From contig JAMZAV010001990.1 of NCBI GenBank assembly GCA_024449915.1, positions 62,001 through 126,000 of the forward strand: 64,000 nt of DNA, given 5' to 3'. Source of the DNA: Sweltsa coloradensis. Lineage: Eukaryota; Arthropoda; Insecta; Plecoptera; Chloroperlidae. The translations under genes and the position numbers were made by a program. A model generated the notes under the pieces. It saw only the letters and a list, made by a program, of their open reading frames with translations, was not told the DNA's origin and did not search any database. The stretch's first letter is position 1; each line of letters begins with the position of its first letter. This document shows positions 48,540 to 59,071 of the stretch, piece after piece.

Positions 48540-50049
48540 TAAAATGCAAATTCATTTTTTCCCCAAACTTTTTGAGGAGTGTTATTGGGGCAATGTACGT
48601 TTTTTTGAATTAAGAATGCGCAAATGTGGAAGGGTAGATGGGTTGGCCCTTTTTTTTTGATCTCATTCCTTTGAGGGGTGTAAAAATTTTTCTGTATTTT
48701 TTACAAGTTTTTTTATGTGTGTATCTTATTACTTTTTTAAGTTCCATTACAAAAATTTTTTGTTAAAATATAATATTTTTAAACAAAGTTGATTTAATTT
48801 TTAAAGGTATTAGAAAAACAATAGGGTGTAAAATATCTAAAGGGCCCCGGGGTTTATGTACAATTTTGGGGATAAGGTTAAACCCTGGTTAAAACGAAAG
48901 GTATAAGGACGGGGAAGTCTAGGCAACTTTACATCCTATTTAAAAATTTTTCCCCTGAACAAAAAAACGCACAATAATGTAATTTTACACCTTTTCAATG
49001 CACCCCACACGAGGGAAGGGGATATATCAGACGGGCCTTTAACCCCCAGCCATGTAAATCATCAGATAAACAGAAGAATATTGAAAATTTTCACCATCTT
49101 TTGTTTTACATTTTTATTAAAAGTGACAGGAGATTGCGTGAAGTTATTAAAAGTAAAGAAAAAGCTTATTATTGCCGTAAATTTTGGAATAGCCTAGGAC
49201 TATCATACCATAGTTTATCTGCATTAGGCTTGTAGTAATCAAAAACTAGTTATTTGTGCGGGAAGTGTCAAACAAGGTTGTGCTGGCCTAGGGTTGGGCT
49301 AAGAAAGGCCTAGGGCTTGTCAAACATGTAGTGTAAGTATTTATTTACTAGTCCTATAGCCTAATGGAACTTTAGACCTACACTGTTGTATTTATAAAAA
49401 ATTTTCTACATCTGGGCCTAGGCCAGGGACGGTTTCTGATTTGTTTTATGAGAGTATAATGACACCTTTTCTCGTTTCCCCACAAAGAAGAAAAATTTTA
49501 AATGTCCGCCATTTTGTTTACGTATCGCACTTTCCCGCCTAACTCTGCTTATACCGTCAACAAGTGTCAAGTAACTATGGTTACTTGTTGATTATATGCC
49601 AAGTGTTTTTAAGGCTTATTTTAAAACCTTTATTTGGAAGCCTTCCAACAAACTTTTCAACTTTTTTTTTTTAAAAAAGACTATATTTCTATAACCTTAA
49701 TGTCCATGTAAAATATGAACATTGTAGCCCCACCCGTCTGGTCAGAATCGCGGGCCGACGTATTAGATGTTAGCAGTAGCAGTAGCAGTAGCTAGCAGTA
49801 GCTACATCCTTAAAGTGATTTTGAGCATGTTTGAAGACATTTTTCACCAAGAAGGAATGGTCGTACCCCAATAAAATTTGGCAGTGTTGTCAGGTACCTA
49901 AATCCCCCGATTGTGATAGTTTTCAAGTTCACATCACGTTACATGACGGCTGGTAACACCTCGAAATCCCCCCAATCTGCTTGGTGTATAAGGTGCTTGA
50001 GTGTGTAGCGCACCGCGGCTTGATGCGGCGCCCTAACGGGCACCTAGAT
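48540..50049 (+). repeat. Right arm of the large inverted repeat, with a 0.7-kb interruption
   Basis: 48,540-48,830 mirrors 39,690-39,965 (including GTTAAAATATAAT and AAAGTTGATTTAATT). About 48,830-49,555 has no counterpart. 49,555-50,049 mirrors 39,168-39,640, through a 180-bp family 1 unit and an (AGCAGT)n tract at about 49,771-49,805. The part after about 49,100 is cleaner sequence. Confidence 0.65.
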
Positions 50050-50411
50050 AATGAAATACAGATTGAGATGTGATTGCAACTTAACAAAAAACGACTCTCT
50101 TTGTACACCTTGAAGATTATATGCATGCCAAGTTCGACAATTTAGACGCTATATGGTAATTGATAGGGTGTTTAGTAATTATGAAATGAATGTCTGAAAG
50201 CGTGATGTAAAACCTTTCAGGCATGACTTGCCGTGTTGCCGGGATTCGAAGTCGTGACATCCCGAATGATATTTTAGAAACAATTTTACGAATTGAAAAG
50301 TACGAATCTGTTTGAAGTTACTTTTCTCTTAGTCAAATTGTTGTTCTCTGTCATACAGGCAACTATTAAAGTAGGCAAAACTTTGTTTTGTACATATTGT
50401 AACACCCTTAC

Positions 50412-50545
50412 CGGAATGTCTGGTGAAACGTTGCTTCAACGTGGTATGCTGGTTGACGGTAGCTGATGTCGTATTACACAGGACAGGAAGCTCGTGCGTC
50501 GATAGATCCTGTAACATAACCGCATCGCTCAGTGCGTCTTCCCGC
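50412..50545 (-). CDS. Possible exon of an unknown gene
   Basis: A minus-strand frame reads KPREDALSDAVMLQDLSTHE, LPVLCNTTSATVNQ and FTRHSG, and ends at a good splice donor (G|GTAAGG at 50,412/50,411). The local base composition is more balanced than the flanks. Against it: an in-frame TGA lies just upstream, no convincing acceptor with a pyrimidine tract is visible, and I recognise no domain. Confidence 0.2.
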
Positions 50546-50875
50546 GGTTTCCCCCGTCAGTCAACAGCTTGCGGTTGTTCGTCAGGTCCAGTGTCAGGCC
50601 TTCTGACGACACCCTCAACTATACGCTAACCGAGCCAGCTTGTGCTTTCGGTTTAGAATAGTATGGGTCATTGGGTTCACATATAATATACATATTTTTT
50701 TTAAATTGAAATATACAATATGATAATAGCATTTACAATTCAAAATATATGATAAAGGCGTATAATTGAAAATTGAAAATGGTATAAAATATAAAATCTT
50801 AAATATATCATAATATGTAGGTGTTCTCAGTAAAGACTGTTGGATGAGCTAAAGCAAGCCAGCCTTTAATGCCAA

Positions 50876-51525
50876 ACTAGGAAAACGCTAAAGTCCCGCC
50901 GCGTTGAAGGATGAGCGTTTTATAGTTTTTTGTTTGCGTGGCATATCTTTACTTTTGCAAGTGCTTTGTTTTGTTGCCTACGCATTGAAGTGATTGTTGT
51001 CAAGTTTATATTTTCTTGTTCAATTGGTATTATTTACCTTAAAAAATTATATTAAAGCTTATTCTACAGATTCTGGCAACTTTTTCAACTTTTTCTTTCA
51101 AAATGTACTACATCATACCATAACCTTAATGTCCATGTATAATATGAACGTTGTAGCCCCAACCCGTTTGGTCAGAATTGGCCAAATGGCACGAAAATAT
51201 CGCACTAAAAATCGAAAAAAAAAAAAAAAATCGTAAAAGTACGATATTCATGAGAAATATTTTTTTCGGATTGTACCCATATTTTTTTGAAAAACGTTAA
51301 GCAAGTTTCTTTTAAGTTCAGAGATTTGAAGGTTCGTTTCAAAATTTTCATCAAGATCGCATATGCCGTTTGCCCGGTTTAGAGAGAGCGAACAAACAGA
51401 CAAAAAAATACAAAAAAAAAAAAAAAAAAAAAAACAAAAAACACCCGAGCTAAAATTTTTTGGGGTGGTCAGTGAAATTGAACGTCTTCGCTTCACTCGC
51501 TTCGCTCGCTACGCTCATCCAATAA
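50876..51525 (-). mobile_element. Helentron-like element, family 1, one internal unit
   Basis: 3' end at left: ACTAGGAAAACGCTAAAGTC with GCGTTGAAGGATGAGCG. 5' end at right: CTTCGCTCGCTACGCTCATC then CAATAA. It contains one 180-bp unit, the GATTGTACCC block (with extra T and A runs) and an A-tract at 51,408-51,434. A lone TGGATGAGCTAAAGC fragment lies just before it at 50,841. Confidence 0.75.
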
Positions 51526-51619
51526 TAGTTATTGGGCAATGAGCCCCAAAAGCACGAAGACTTCAATTTCACTGAACTGACTTCACCGCTTCGCTCGCTA
51601 CGCTCATCCAATAATATTA
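51526..51619 (-). repeat. Family 1 5'-end fragment
   Basis: GAAGACTTCAATTTCACTGA and CGCTTCGCTCGCTACGCTCA occur again between two full copies: a scrambled end piece. Confidence 0.5.
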
Positions 51620-52251
51620 TTGGATGAGCAAAGCGAAGACTTCAATTTCACTGACCCCCCAAAAAAATTTAGCTCAAATGTTTTTTGTCTGTTTGTTCGC
51701 TCTCTACTAGGCAAACGAAGTATCCGATCTTGTTGAAAATTGGAGGGAACCTTTGAAATCTTTGAACTTAGACCTGTATTGTTTTTGGGTACAATCGAAG
51801 AAATATTTCTCATGAATATCGTACTTTTACGATTTTTTCCCATTTTTTGTGCGATATTTTCGTGACATTTGGGCCGATTCTGACCAAACGGGTGGGGCTA
51901 CAACGTTCATATTTTACATGTATATTAAGGTAATGGTTATGTATTGCTTAATGAAAGAACAAGTTCAAAAAGTTAGACAAAATCCATAGAATAAACGTTT
52001 TAATATGAGTTTTTTGAGGAACATTATAGCAATTAACAAGTAACTATAGAAACTTGACAACAATCACCTATAATGCGTTCATAAAGCAATCTTCGGGCCT
52101 ACAGATATTTGACATTCTAATTACCCTAGCAATTAGTACTTTTAAAATTATTCTAATTTAACAAAAATGATTTTGCAATGGAACTTGAAAAAGTAAAGAG
52201 ATCCCACGCATACTAAAACTTAACAAAAAGCTCATCCATCAACGCGACGGG
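51620..52251 (+). mobile_element. Helentron-like element, family 1, hairpin lost
   Basis: Starts TTGGATGAGCAAAGCGAAGA and holds one 180-bp unit. It ends at GCTCATCCATCAACGCGACG, without the closing half of the hairpin or CTAGT. Its 3' part (GCAATGGAACTTGAAAAAG) also occurs in the left arm near 39,765. Confidence 0.7.
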
Positions 52252-53105
52252 AGTGAATAAGAAATATTATGAATCACTTTTTGACCTCTAACTTTCAACC
52301 TAAAGATGTCAATTTCTTGTAGGTTGTTAAGGAAGGATATGCGGTTGTCTGTCACTGTTCGTTTTCATAATATTGCTATTTTTTTTTAAACTTAAATAAC
52401 TGGCAGTAAATGTGCCATGAGAGCAATATTTGGTACTACTTTGCCATAGGCATTGGGCAAAAATATGAGAATGTATTAGAAATGTAGAATTATAGTGTCT
52501 GATATAGACATGCGCGAATCCTTCATATGCAAAATAGTTGTTTAAAATTGTTTGGATGAAAGTAAGAGGTCTGAAAGTAATTCACAATGTCGCGATCTAA
52601 CGGTTTAGAAATGGACGTTTAACGTTGTGAATAAAAGTTGCCAAAAGCTCACTGAACAACCTTAAATGCTTGTATTGTCTGTTGTGAGATATTAGAACAT
52701 TGCGACACATCATTCATACTTAATCTTTACCAAATTAGTTATGTTGTATATATTGCCAAGGTTAAAGTACACGCAGTCGCTTATTCAGTGCGAGAGCAAC
52801 CTAAAGTGGTCTCGTCTATATATCAGCTGAAATAAGAGGTAGCTAGAGGGTGGGGTAGGGGTTAATTGGTTGCACACTAGACTCGTTTAGAAAGTTGTCA
52901 GATAGACCCCCACCCCCCGGAAATACTGAGTAATTGTTATAAATCAGCTGAATTACCGAATATATTTGTCTGAGGCTGAATATGCAATAAATGGTCAGAG
53001 CAATCGCTATCGAACACAGCTGGACAACTGGAGCAGGTGGAATTGATTTTAAATACATCGCCCTTGGCTGGATCGTACCCAATTAGTTTGGTCGATGATT
53101 CCTAT
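52252..53105. other. Unannotated stretch 3' of the F-box frame
   Basis: No supported gene. It would hold the 3' untranslated region of the minus-strand F-box gene. A C/G-rich spot lies at 52,906-52,920. Confidence 0.4.
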
Positions 53106-53943
53106 TTAAAATACCGGTCTCTGGTTGGCTAATGTTCGCTCGTCGATGACATGGACGCAAACAGGTCCGGATCCAGTCCGGATCCAGTGCAGACGCTCCC
53201 ACTGTCTACACACTCGAGGTACGACATTGCAGAGCTCGGACGCACTCAGATAGGAGAAGATGCTGAGTAGAAGCTCTTCAGGCAGTGTCTGGATGCTGCC
53301 AGAAGGATGATTCTGCTCTGTCGTGGGGTGGGATCCTCCTCCACGCCGTAGAGCTGGGGTCCCAGTTTGTAGTCGCTCACACTGTCTACACACTCGAGGT
53401 CGACATTGCAGAGCTCGGACAGACCAGGATAGGAGGAAGATGCTGAGTTAGTAGAAAGCTCTTCAGGCAGTGTCTGGATGCGGCCCGACGGTGATCTGTT
53501 CTGTCGTTGTGTGGGATCCTTCTCTCCACGCCCGTTAGCGCTGTGGGTCCCCAGTGTAGTCGCCTCCCACTGTCTACATTACTCGAGGTACGTCATGCAG
53601 AGCCGGGACAGACTCAGATAGAAGATGCTGAGTAGTAGCTCTTAGGAAGGAGTGGATTGCTGCCAGACGGGATGATGCTGTTCTGTCGTTGTGGGGAATC
53701 CTCTCTCCACGCCGCTAGAGCGGGGGTCCCAGTGTAGGCTCCCCAATGTCTACACCATCGAGGTACGACATTGCAGAGCTCGGACAGACTCAGATAGGAG
53801 AAGATGCTGAGTAGGAGCTCTTCAGGCAGTGTCTGGATGCTGCCAGACGGGATGATCTGCTCTGTCGTTACTTGCCATCCTCCCTGGTCGAAATAGCGCC
53901 TACCGACACTTTGCGGTTTTACGTTTTCTGAATTTAAATCCAT
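53106..53943 (-). CDS. F-box protein with four tandem F-box repeats (frameshifted)
   Basis: The start is the ATG at 53,943 (MDLNSENVKPQSVGRR). An F-box follows at residues 39-70: LPEELLLSIFSYLSLSELCN. F-boxes bind Skp1 in SCF ubiquitin ligases. The F-box block then recurs in a tandem array: the word for ELCNV lies near 53,775, 53,600, 53,411 and 53,232, a period of 175-189 bp. The linkers read (H)TGTPAL...TTEQ...IPSGSIQT. The last copy (53,285-53,187) runs into a unique tail, GPVCVHVIDERTLANQRPVF, and a stop at 53,106. Copies 2 and 3 carry indels that break the frame. No substrate-binding repeats (LRR, WD40) are seen. One F-box per protein is normal, so this is either exon amplification or an artefact. 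Confidence 0.6.
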
Positions 53944-53961
53944 AATGTATCATGGTACAGC

Positions 53962-54005
53962 AAATACTGTAATAGAAAAAGTTTACTATTCCTATTACAG
54001 TATTT
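53962..54005. repeat. Perfect 14-base inverted repeat upstream of the F-box frame
   Basis: AAATACTGTAATAG (53,962-53,975) and CTATTACAGTATTT (53,992-54,005) are exact reverse complements around a 16-base loop, starting 19 bases upstream of the F-box ATG on the minus strand. It could form a hairpin in the 5' leader or be a regulatory palindrome. Confidence 0.55.
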
Positions 54006-54119
54006 GGGCACGGGCCCTAACGCTGGCGTTAATAACAATTGGTGTCTAATTTTGTAGTTTTGTTCTTCATATTAAAATTAAATAATATTTAGGAAAATTT
54101 TAATGAAGCCTATAGATCA

Positions 54120-54430
54120 ACCTTAAACCTACAAGCAATTAAAAATTAAAAAATAGTCTGCAAACGTGTAGGAATTATTTTAACGACAATGGTTTTGTGT
54201 TTGAAAAAAATATTTTTTGTTTGTTATTTGTCTGGCAATTAAAATGCAGTTACCAAGGTGTATTGAATCTTGCACGCTCAAGATACCCCCAAATTCCGCT
54301 TGGAGATTGAGTTAACATTGCAATATTTACACGTATTTCGTACTAGCTTTGTTTTTCATAGTATATTGTTTGCATTTAAAAACGTGTTCTATAATTTTTA
54401 AAATACAAACCAGATATTTATAGATTTTCG
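54120..54430 (+). repeat. Family 2 core fragment, diverged
   Basis: AACCTACAAGCAATTAAAAA, TTATTTTAACGACAATGG, ACCCCCAAATTCCGCTTGG and CACGTATTTCGTACTAGC follow the same order as 5,248-5,475. Both ends, the tRNA-like module and the inner unit are missing. Confidence 0.65.
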
Positions 54431-54510
54431 GTCGTAAACTATCAGGTATAAAAGCCGTAGATAAATTTGATGTCAAGTTTTATTTAATCGACAACACCCT
54501 TGTCTTCCAG

Positions 54511-54718
54511 TGTGATGCTGTTCATCTTCGCGCTATCCGTGATGCAGGTGATCTTGTTCTGTCTCGCTTTTGGTCGAGACCCCACCGACCTGCACATCGC
54601 CATTGTCAACCACGAGATGAACGGGACCATGGGCCACTGTCCGATATCGAAGAACTGTTCGTTTACTAACCTCAGCTGTCGGTATCTCTCGCATCTCGAC
54701 AACGAAACTATGATCAAA
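54511..54718 (+). CDS. Internal exon of an ABC transporter (ABCG/ABCH type)
   Basis: A 208-base exon between an acceptor (TGTCTTCCAG, ending 54,510) and a donor (GTAAGT from 54,719). It encodes 69 residues: a membrane helix (MLFIFALSVMQVILFCLAFG), then GRDPTDLHIAIVNHE, then a cysteine-bearing extracellular part with CP, NCSFTNLSC and a final DNETMIK. Helix, GRDP, A-VN-E and N-SC-Y-L in this order fit the ABC-2 membrane domain of ABCH and insect ABCG20/23-like half transporters, which move lipids or other hydrophobic cargo. The exon starts with the last base of a split codon and ends in phase 0. No other exon was found in the window; the ATP-binding exons should lie upstream on this strand. 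It could be a stranded duplicate. Confidence 0.55.
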
Positions 54719-54768
54719 GTAAGTATTGTATGAGATGAGAGCAGGGGCATAGCCAGGATTTTGAATAG

Positions 54769-54788
54769 GGGGGGGGGGGGGGGGGGGG
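54769..54788 (+). repeat. Poly-G tract
   Basis: About 20 consecutive G in the intron after the transporter exon; its true length is uncertain. Confidence 0.8.
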
Positions 54789-54823
54789 ATGGATGAATTT
54801 CGGGGTTTATATTTAGAAATTTG

Positions 54824-55426
54824 TTGGATGAGCGTAGCGAGCGTAGCGAGCGAAGCGAAGATTCCATTTCACTACACTGGAGAAAAAAATCCGCGATGTT
54901 TTTTTTTTTTTTTTTTTTTCTTTTTTTTTTTCTGTTTGTATTATTGTGTGTTTGTTAACACGATTCCGGCTAAACCGATACTCCAATTGCGATTAAATTT
55001 TATGGAGACCTTCGAAATCTCTGAACTTAAACTGCCACGTTTTTTGAGCGCAATCGGAAAATATTTCTCATGAAAACGCCATTTTACGAATTTTTCGATT
55101 TTTAAAATAGTTCTTCGACTTATAACACCTACATGCTTAACTCGATTGTAATGGTTTTTTCACAGAACCTTAATTTTATGAATTAAGATATTCGTGTGAA
55201 ATTTGAGCGCAATCGAATAATTATTTCTTATGAAAATCGCAATTTTACGATTTTTTTCTCTTTTTTAATTAAAAAAATTAAAAAAAATAAGGTTAATTTT
55301 GTATTTTTTTAATTTAATTTAAAAAAATTATTCGACTTGTAATAATTTTGTCACTAAACAACAGAAAATCCTCATAACCAATTACGCTCATCCAACAACG
55401 CGGCGGGACTTAAGCGTTTTCCTAGT
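54824..55426 (+). mobile_element. Helentron-like element, family 1 (GATTCC subtype)
   Basis: Starts TTGGATGAGCGTAGCGAGCG, then GATTCCATTTCACTACACTG and a T-run (54,899-54,931). It has diverged AT-rich tandem units with TTGAGCGCAATCG and ACTTATAACACCTACATGCTT. It ends GCTCATCCAACAACGCGGCG, hairpin, TTTTCCTAGT (55,417-55,426). It sits in the intron downstream of the transporter exon. Confidence 0.75.
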
Positions 55427-55789
55427 AGAACTGTCCACGAAACTATCATTTCGGGAAAAGTACGTTTCTTGGTACAATGTGGGATCTGGAGGGATGCCCC
55501 CAGTTAGTACGGGTCTGGGACGCATAGTCTCCAAAAATTGATTTCTAAAATTATAAATACAGTTGTGACATTTGACTAGTTTTTAGAGTGCTTTTGTCGA
55601 TAATTTTTAAAATTGTGAAGATCCACATACAGTGACATAAGGATGCCACATAGTACATAGTAATATTTAGTATTATTATAACCCGTCTTATGATTTCGGG
55701 GGGAATCAGACACACTGATCCCCCCCTCGCTACGCCCCTGGATGAGAGAGAAAAACCTAACCCACGATTGCAGCAGTTTATATAATTCT
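55427..55789. other. Spacer, no supported gene
   Basis: Minus frames at 55,551-55,950 show no domain. CAGACACACTGATCCCCCCC (55,707) followed by TACGCCCCTGG looks like generic repeat debris. Confidence 0.4.
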
Positions 55790-56102
55790 CTATCCATGCA
55801 TTGTAGCCAACTGCGACCCAATACTGCACTGGCTCCGATCAGTGACTTCATGGACTGACTGTAGTCCCAGTGTAATACCCCCTTTAGTTTACACTGTGTA
55901 AACTTGAAGACAGATATAGAGTCCCGCACAACTTTCATACAAAGACGCATTATTGTACACGAGGAAGCTTCGCAAACGCTTTTTTAGTCGCGTTGATGGA
56001 TGAGCTTTTTAACTATAAAATGTTAATATAAATTTAAAATAATAATAAAAACCTATTAACACGGCCCATACAAAGCAATCATTAGGTATGTTCGATCTTT
56101 GA
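55790..56102 (+). repeat. Direct duplicate, first copy
   Basis: AGCCAACTGCGACCCAATAC (55,804) through CATTAGGTATGTTCGATCTT matches 63,278-63,563 in order, with small differences. It contains a 3'-end piece of family 1 in minus orientation (about 55,962-56,010, GAGGAAGCTTCGCAAACGC and GCGTTGATGGATGAGC). Confidence 0.75.
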
Positions 56103-56813
56103 TTGGATGAGCGTAGCGATCGTAGCGAGCGAAGCGAAGATTCCATTTCACTACACTGGAGAAAAAAATCCGCGATGTTTTTTTTTTTTTTCTTTTTTTT
56201 CTGTTTGTATTATTGTGTGTTTGTTAACACGATTCCGGCTAAACCGATACTCCAATTGCGATGAAATTTTATGGGGACCTTCGAAATCTCTGAACTTAGA
56301 ACTGCCACGTTTTTGAGCGCAATCGGAAAATTATTTCTCATGAAAATCGCCATTTTACGAATTTTTTCGATTTTTCAAATAGTTCTTCGACTTATAACAC
56401 CTACATGCTTAATTCGATTGTAATGGTTTTTTCACAGAACCTTAATTTTATGAATTCAGATATTCGTGTGAAATTTGAGCGCAATCGAAAAATTATTTCT
56501 CATAAAAATCGAAATTTTACAGTTTTTTTCTTTTTTTAAACAAGTCTTTGACTTATAACACCTACATGCTTTATCCTATTGTAATGAATTTTTCACAGAA
56601 CCTTAATTTTATGAATATATATATTTTTGTAAAATTTGAGCGCAATCGAATAATTATTTCTTATGAAAATCGCAATTTTACGATTTTTTTCTTTTTTAGA
56701 AATTAAAAAAATTAAAAAATAATGTTAATTTTGTATTTTTTTAATTTAATTTAAAAAAATTTTTCGATTTTGTAATAATTTTTACAAAACAACAGAAAAT
56801 CCCATAACACAAT
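56103..56813 (+). mobile_element. Helentron-like element, family 1, left part split by BEL/Pao
   Basis: Starts TTGGATGAGCGTAGCGATCG and keeps three AT-rich tandem units. It stops at AACAGAAAATCCCATAACAC then AAT, where the BEL/Pao LTR begins. The missing 3' end is at 63,213-63,260 (ACCAATTTCG, then GCGGCGGGACTT and TTTCCTAGT). The uninterrupted copy at 54,824 has the two parts joined. Confidence 0.75.
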
Positions 56814-57393
56814 CAGGCAGCTGTTGACCCGAGATGCTCAACTCCGAGAAAAGGGGACTGTATATTTTTTGATCTGAACTTACCCCGAATCTGACGTGGG
56901 CGGAAGGAGGCAGTGCAGAGGTAAGTACGATGGGCGAGATGGTAAGCCCACCGGAGAGAGAACGGGGATAAAGAAGCTCGGGATTTTGGAATAGTAGTAG
57001 GAAATTAGGAATCCCGGGAAGGCAAGTGAACCAAGGACTGCAGCTCGGAAATCCGTCGTTGTATTCCAAAACGGACGCGGCAGGCGGCTACAATTTAAAA
57101 ATACGTACAGTGATGCAATGCCGCTGAGAGCGGACACGGCTTTGCGAGGTGCGAGCGAAAAAATTGAGACGAAAAAACGAACTTTGCACTTCATCGAGTG
57201 AGCGAGAGGAGAACTGCTTTGACAAGGCTTGCAAAAGTCGAACGCGAGAAAAACCCAGGAAAGACGCTGAAGGCAGAAATTCAAACAGGTATAAAAATTT
57301 GTGCAACTTATGAATACGAAACAAGAAAACCAATAGCAAAGAGAAAAATTAAACCAACAATAGCGCCGGGAAATCGCGCGAACAAAACCGCCA
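56814..57393 (-). repeat. BEL/Pao 3' LTR
   Basis: Matches 62,642-63,212 along its length: GAGATGCTCAA, TTGATCTGAACTTACCCC, GAAGGAGG, GGGATAAAGAAGCTCG, GGAATAGTAGTAGGAAAT, AAATCCGTCGTTG, GCTGAGAGCGGA, GCGAGGTGCGAGCG and GGAAATCGCGCGAA. The LTR proper is probably 56,822 (TG) to 57,393 (CA), about 570 bp. The first few bases cannot be fixed because the copies are noisy. Confidence 0.8.
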
Positions 57394-57442
57394 CCTAAAA
57401 TGGAATTTTTAGATAGGCCCAGAGAAATAACTAAAACTACAA

Positions 57443-57930
57443 CTATAAGACCGAGCCAAAACGAATAACTAAGAAGGAGGGAGGATCACCAATTGTTCCC
57501 CGGAGGGGAAAAAACACCCTTTTGGGGGGTCCGAACGGACGCCACTCGATGACGTTGTCTTTGCCAGGGCAATTTGCCCCACCGGCCAAGGGCCAGAAAA
57601 AGGAGGGGAGGGGGTTTCCCAAAACACGAAGCCCACGTACCGCCCTTGGGGTTTGGGGCACGCGCGCCCCCACTTCCCCCCCTGCATCTGCTTTGTGCAG
57701 ATACTCAGAGGACCAACGTGCCCAAAAAGCGTTGATGCAGTTGACGGATTTGAACCCAACGAGAGAGGTGAGAGGCATTCTCGACGACAGAACTTCGGGA
57801 GGTGCGAGAAGCGAGGCCCCCCCCACAACAAAGTGGGGGAGGAGGTAATCGGCCATCCAGGGGTCAAACAAAGGGCACAAAGCGGAGACTTTAACACGGC
57901 CGATGCGGAAAACAGGGTGGGTACCCTCAA
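57443..57930 (-). pseudogene. BEL/Pao polyprotein C-terminus (DUF5641-like)
   Basis: In one minus frame FWARWSSEYL (57,727-57,698) is the W-RW--EYL signature that follows the integrase in BEL/Pao polyproteins. PHFVVGGASLLAPPEV just before it corresponds to the P--FL-GRPL-ALPE segment. In the overlapping frame WGRACPKPQGRYVGFVFWE and later residues continue the domain to near 57,470, close to the 3' LTR. Two frames are needed. Confidence 0.7.
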
Positions 57931-57949
57931 AATTTAAAGGGGGGAGTCC

Positions 57950-58960
57950 TTAAATTTGTCGATGCAGGGTAAATTTGGCGGATTTTACCCCGGTTTCCAA
58001 AGTCCACCGAAATTGGAGCGTAGGGGGGTTGAAATGCCCCCTAAACATTACGAGTGAAGTTTTGCGGATGGCGGTCTAGTGCCGGGAGAATCGTAGATCT
58101 CCGGACCCCCCGAGCGAGAGCCCCTACGTAGTTAGGCCACACGGAGTAAATGTGAGCTGGGAGCCCACCCCGGGGCGAGAAACGTCAAGAAGGCCAGGAA
58201 AGTTTCAGTGGACAGGTCAGAGCCCAGCTAAAGGTGCACAGTTTTGGTGGCCATGGAGAAGAGAAAATAGCCTTTGACGATGGAGGCATTACGGGGAGGA
58301 TCGTCTTCACTGAGAATGGGCCAGCGTAGTCGTGCCCACGTGGAGGAACGCACGCGAAGGCTTAACGCGAGGTTCAGGCAGATTACCATAATGGCTGATT
58401 AGGCTTGGCGCGGAATTTAAAAAACGGTTAAAAGCACGAAATGCTTTTCCCGAAAAACAAACCACGCAAGAGAAATCCAAATACACTGCTGAAGAAGCTT
58501 GCACGTGGGGGGGCCAGGGGCAAGGAGGAGAGATGGAAGGCATCACAAAGAGCGCGGCAAATGCGTTTCCTTGGGGAAGCAAGGGGGGGATGACGAGTTC
58601 TTCCGGGAGAGAAGAATAATGAAGCCTCCCGCCCCCCCCTGAAAAAACCCACGGGGTCAATGAAGGGTTTGGGGGTGGCGAGCGGGGGGTCCAAACGAGT
58701 GTTTAGCCAGTTGCTTGAGCTCATCAGCGAAGACGCTGTGAGTGTGCGCACGAACAGGTGCATGCGTCCTCAAGATCGGACGGGAGAGAGGCCCAGAGGG
58801 GGGTGCAAGGTTATTTCGACGAGCAAGCAAGAGGGGGAAAAGCGTACCACGTGACCGAACAGCGTGGCTTTCAAGAGCGAGGAGAAACTTGAGTTTGCAA
58901 GAGGGATCAATGAGGGGTAGAGTTATCACACCGTGGGAGACGCTTTCAGCCGGGCAAGTC
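57950..58960 (-). pseudogene. BEL/Pao integrase region
   Basis: Minus-strand pieces: GRLHYSSLPEELVIPPLLPQ (58,630-58,571) is the N-terminal integrase approach (VGGRL--S). NLPEPRVKPSRAFLHVGT (58,384-58,331) is the segment just before the catalytic core (LP--RV--SRPF--VG-DY-GP). The core and its D-D-E residues between about 58,330 and 57,950 could not be read in one frame. Confidence 0.65.
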
Positions 58961-59071
58961 GTGGCGGGGTTAAAACCGAAGGGACGAGCGAGCCCACTGG
59001 AGGGGGGGGAAAACGTGAAGGGGGAACCAGAGAACCATGGGGGGTGGTTCAACGGGTCCAGGGGGAGCACC

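Larger units (their letters stand above)
39168..50049. mobile_element. 10.9-kb composite bounded by long inverted arms
   Basis: The outer arms are about 0.8 kb: 39,168-39,965 on the left, and 48,540-48,830 plus 49,555-50,049 on the right, the latter split by about 720 bases. Partial extra arms lie inside at 40,040-40,200 and 42,530-42,720, so nested insertions or rearrangement are likely. The interior is noisy and no transposase, polymerase or integrase motif could be read. It could be a large DNA transposon, fold-back elements that landed near each other, or an assembly join. Confidence 0.4.

Noticed and set aside
39168..50049. A Maverick/Polinton giant transposon
   Set aside because: Only the long inverted ends would fit; no polymerase, integrase, ATPase or protease motif could be read and the ends are not of the usual type.
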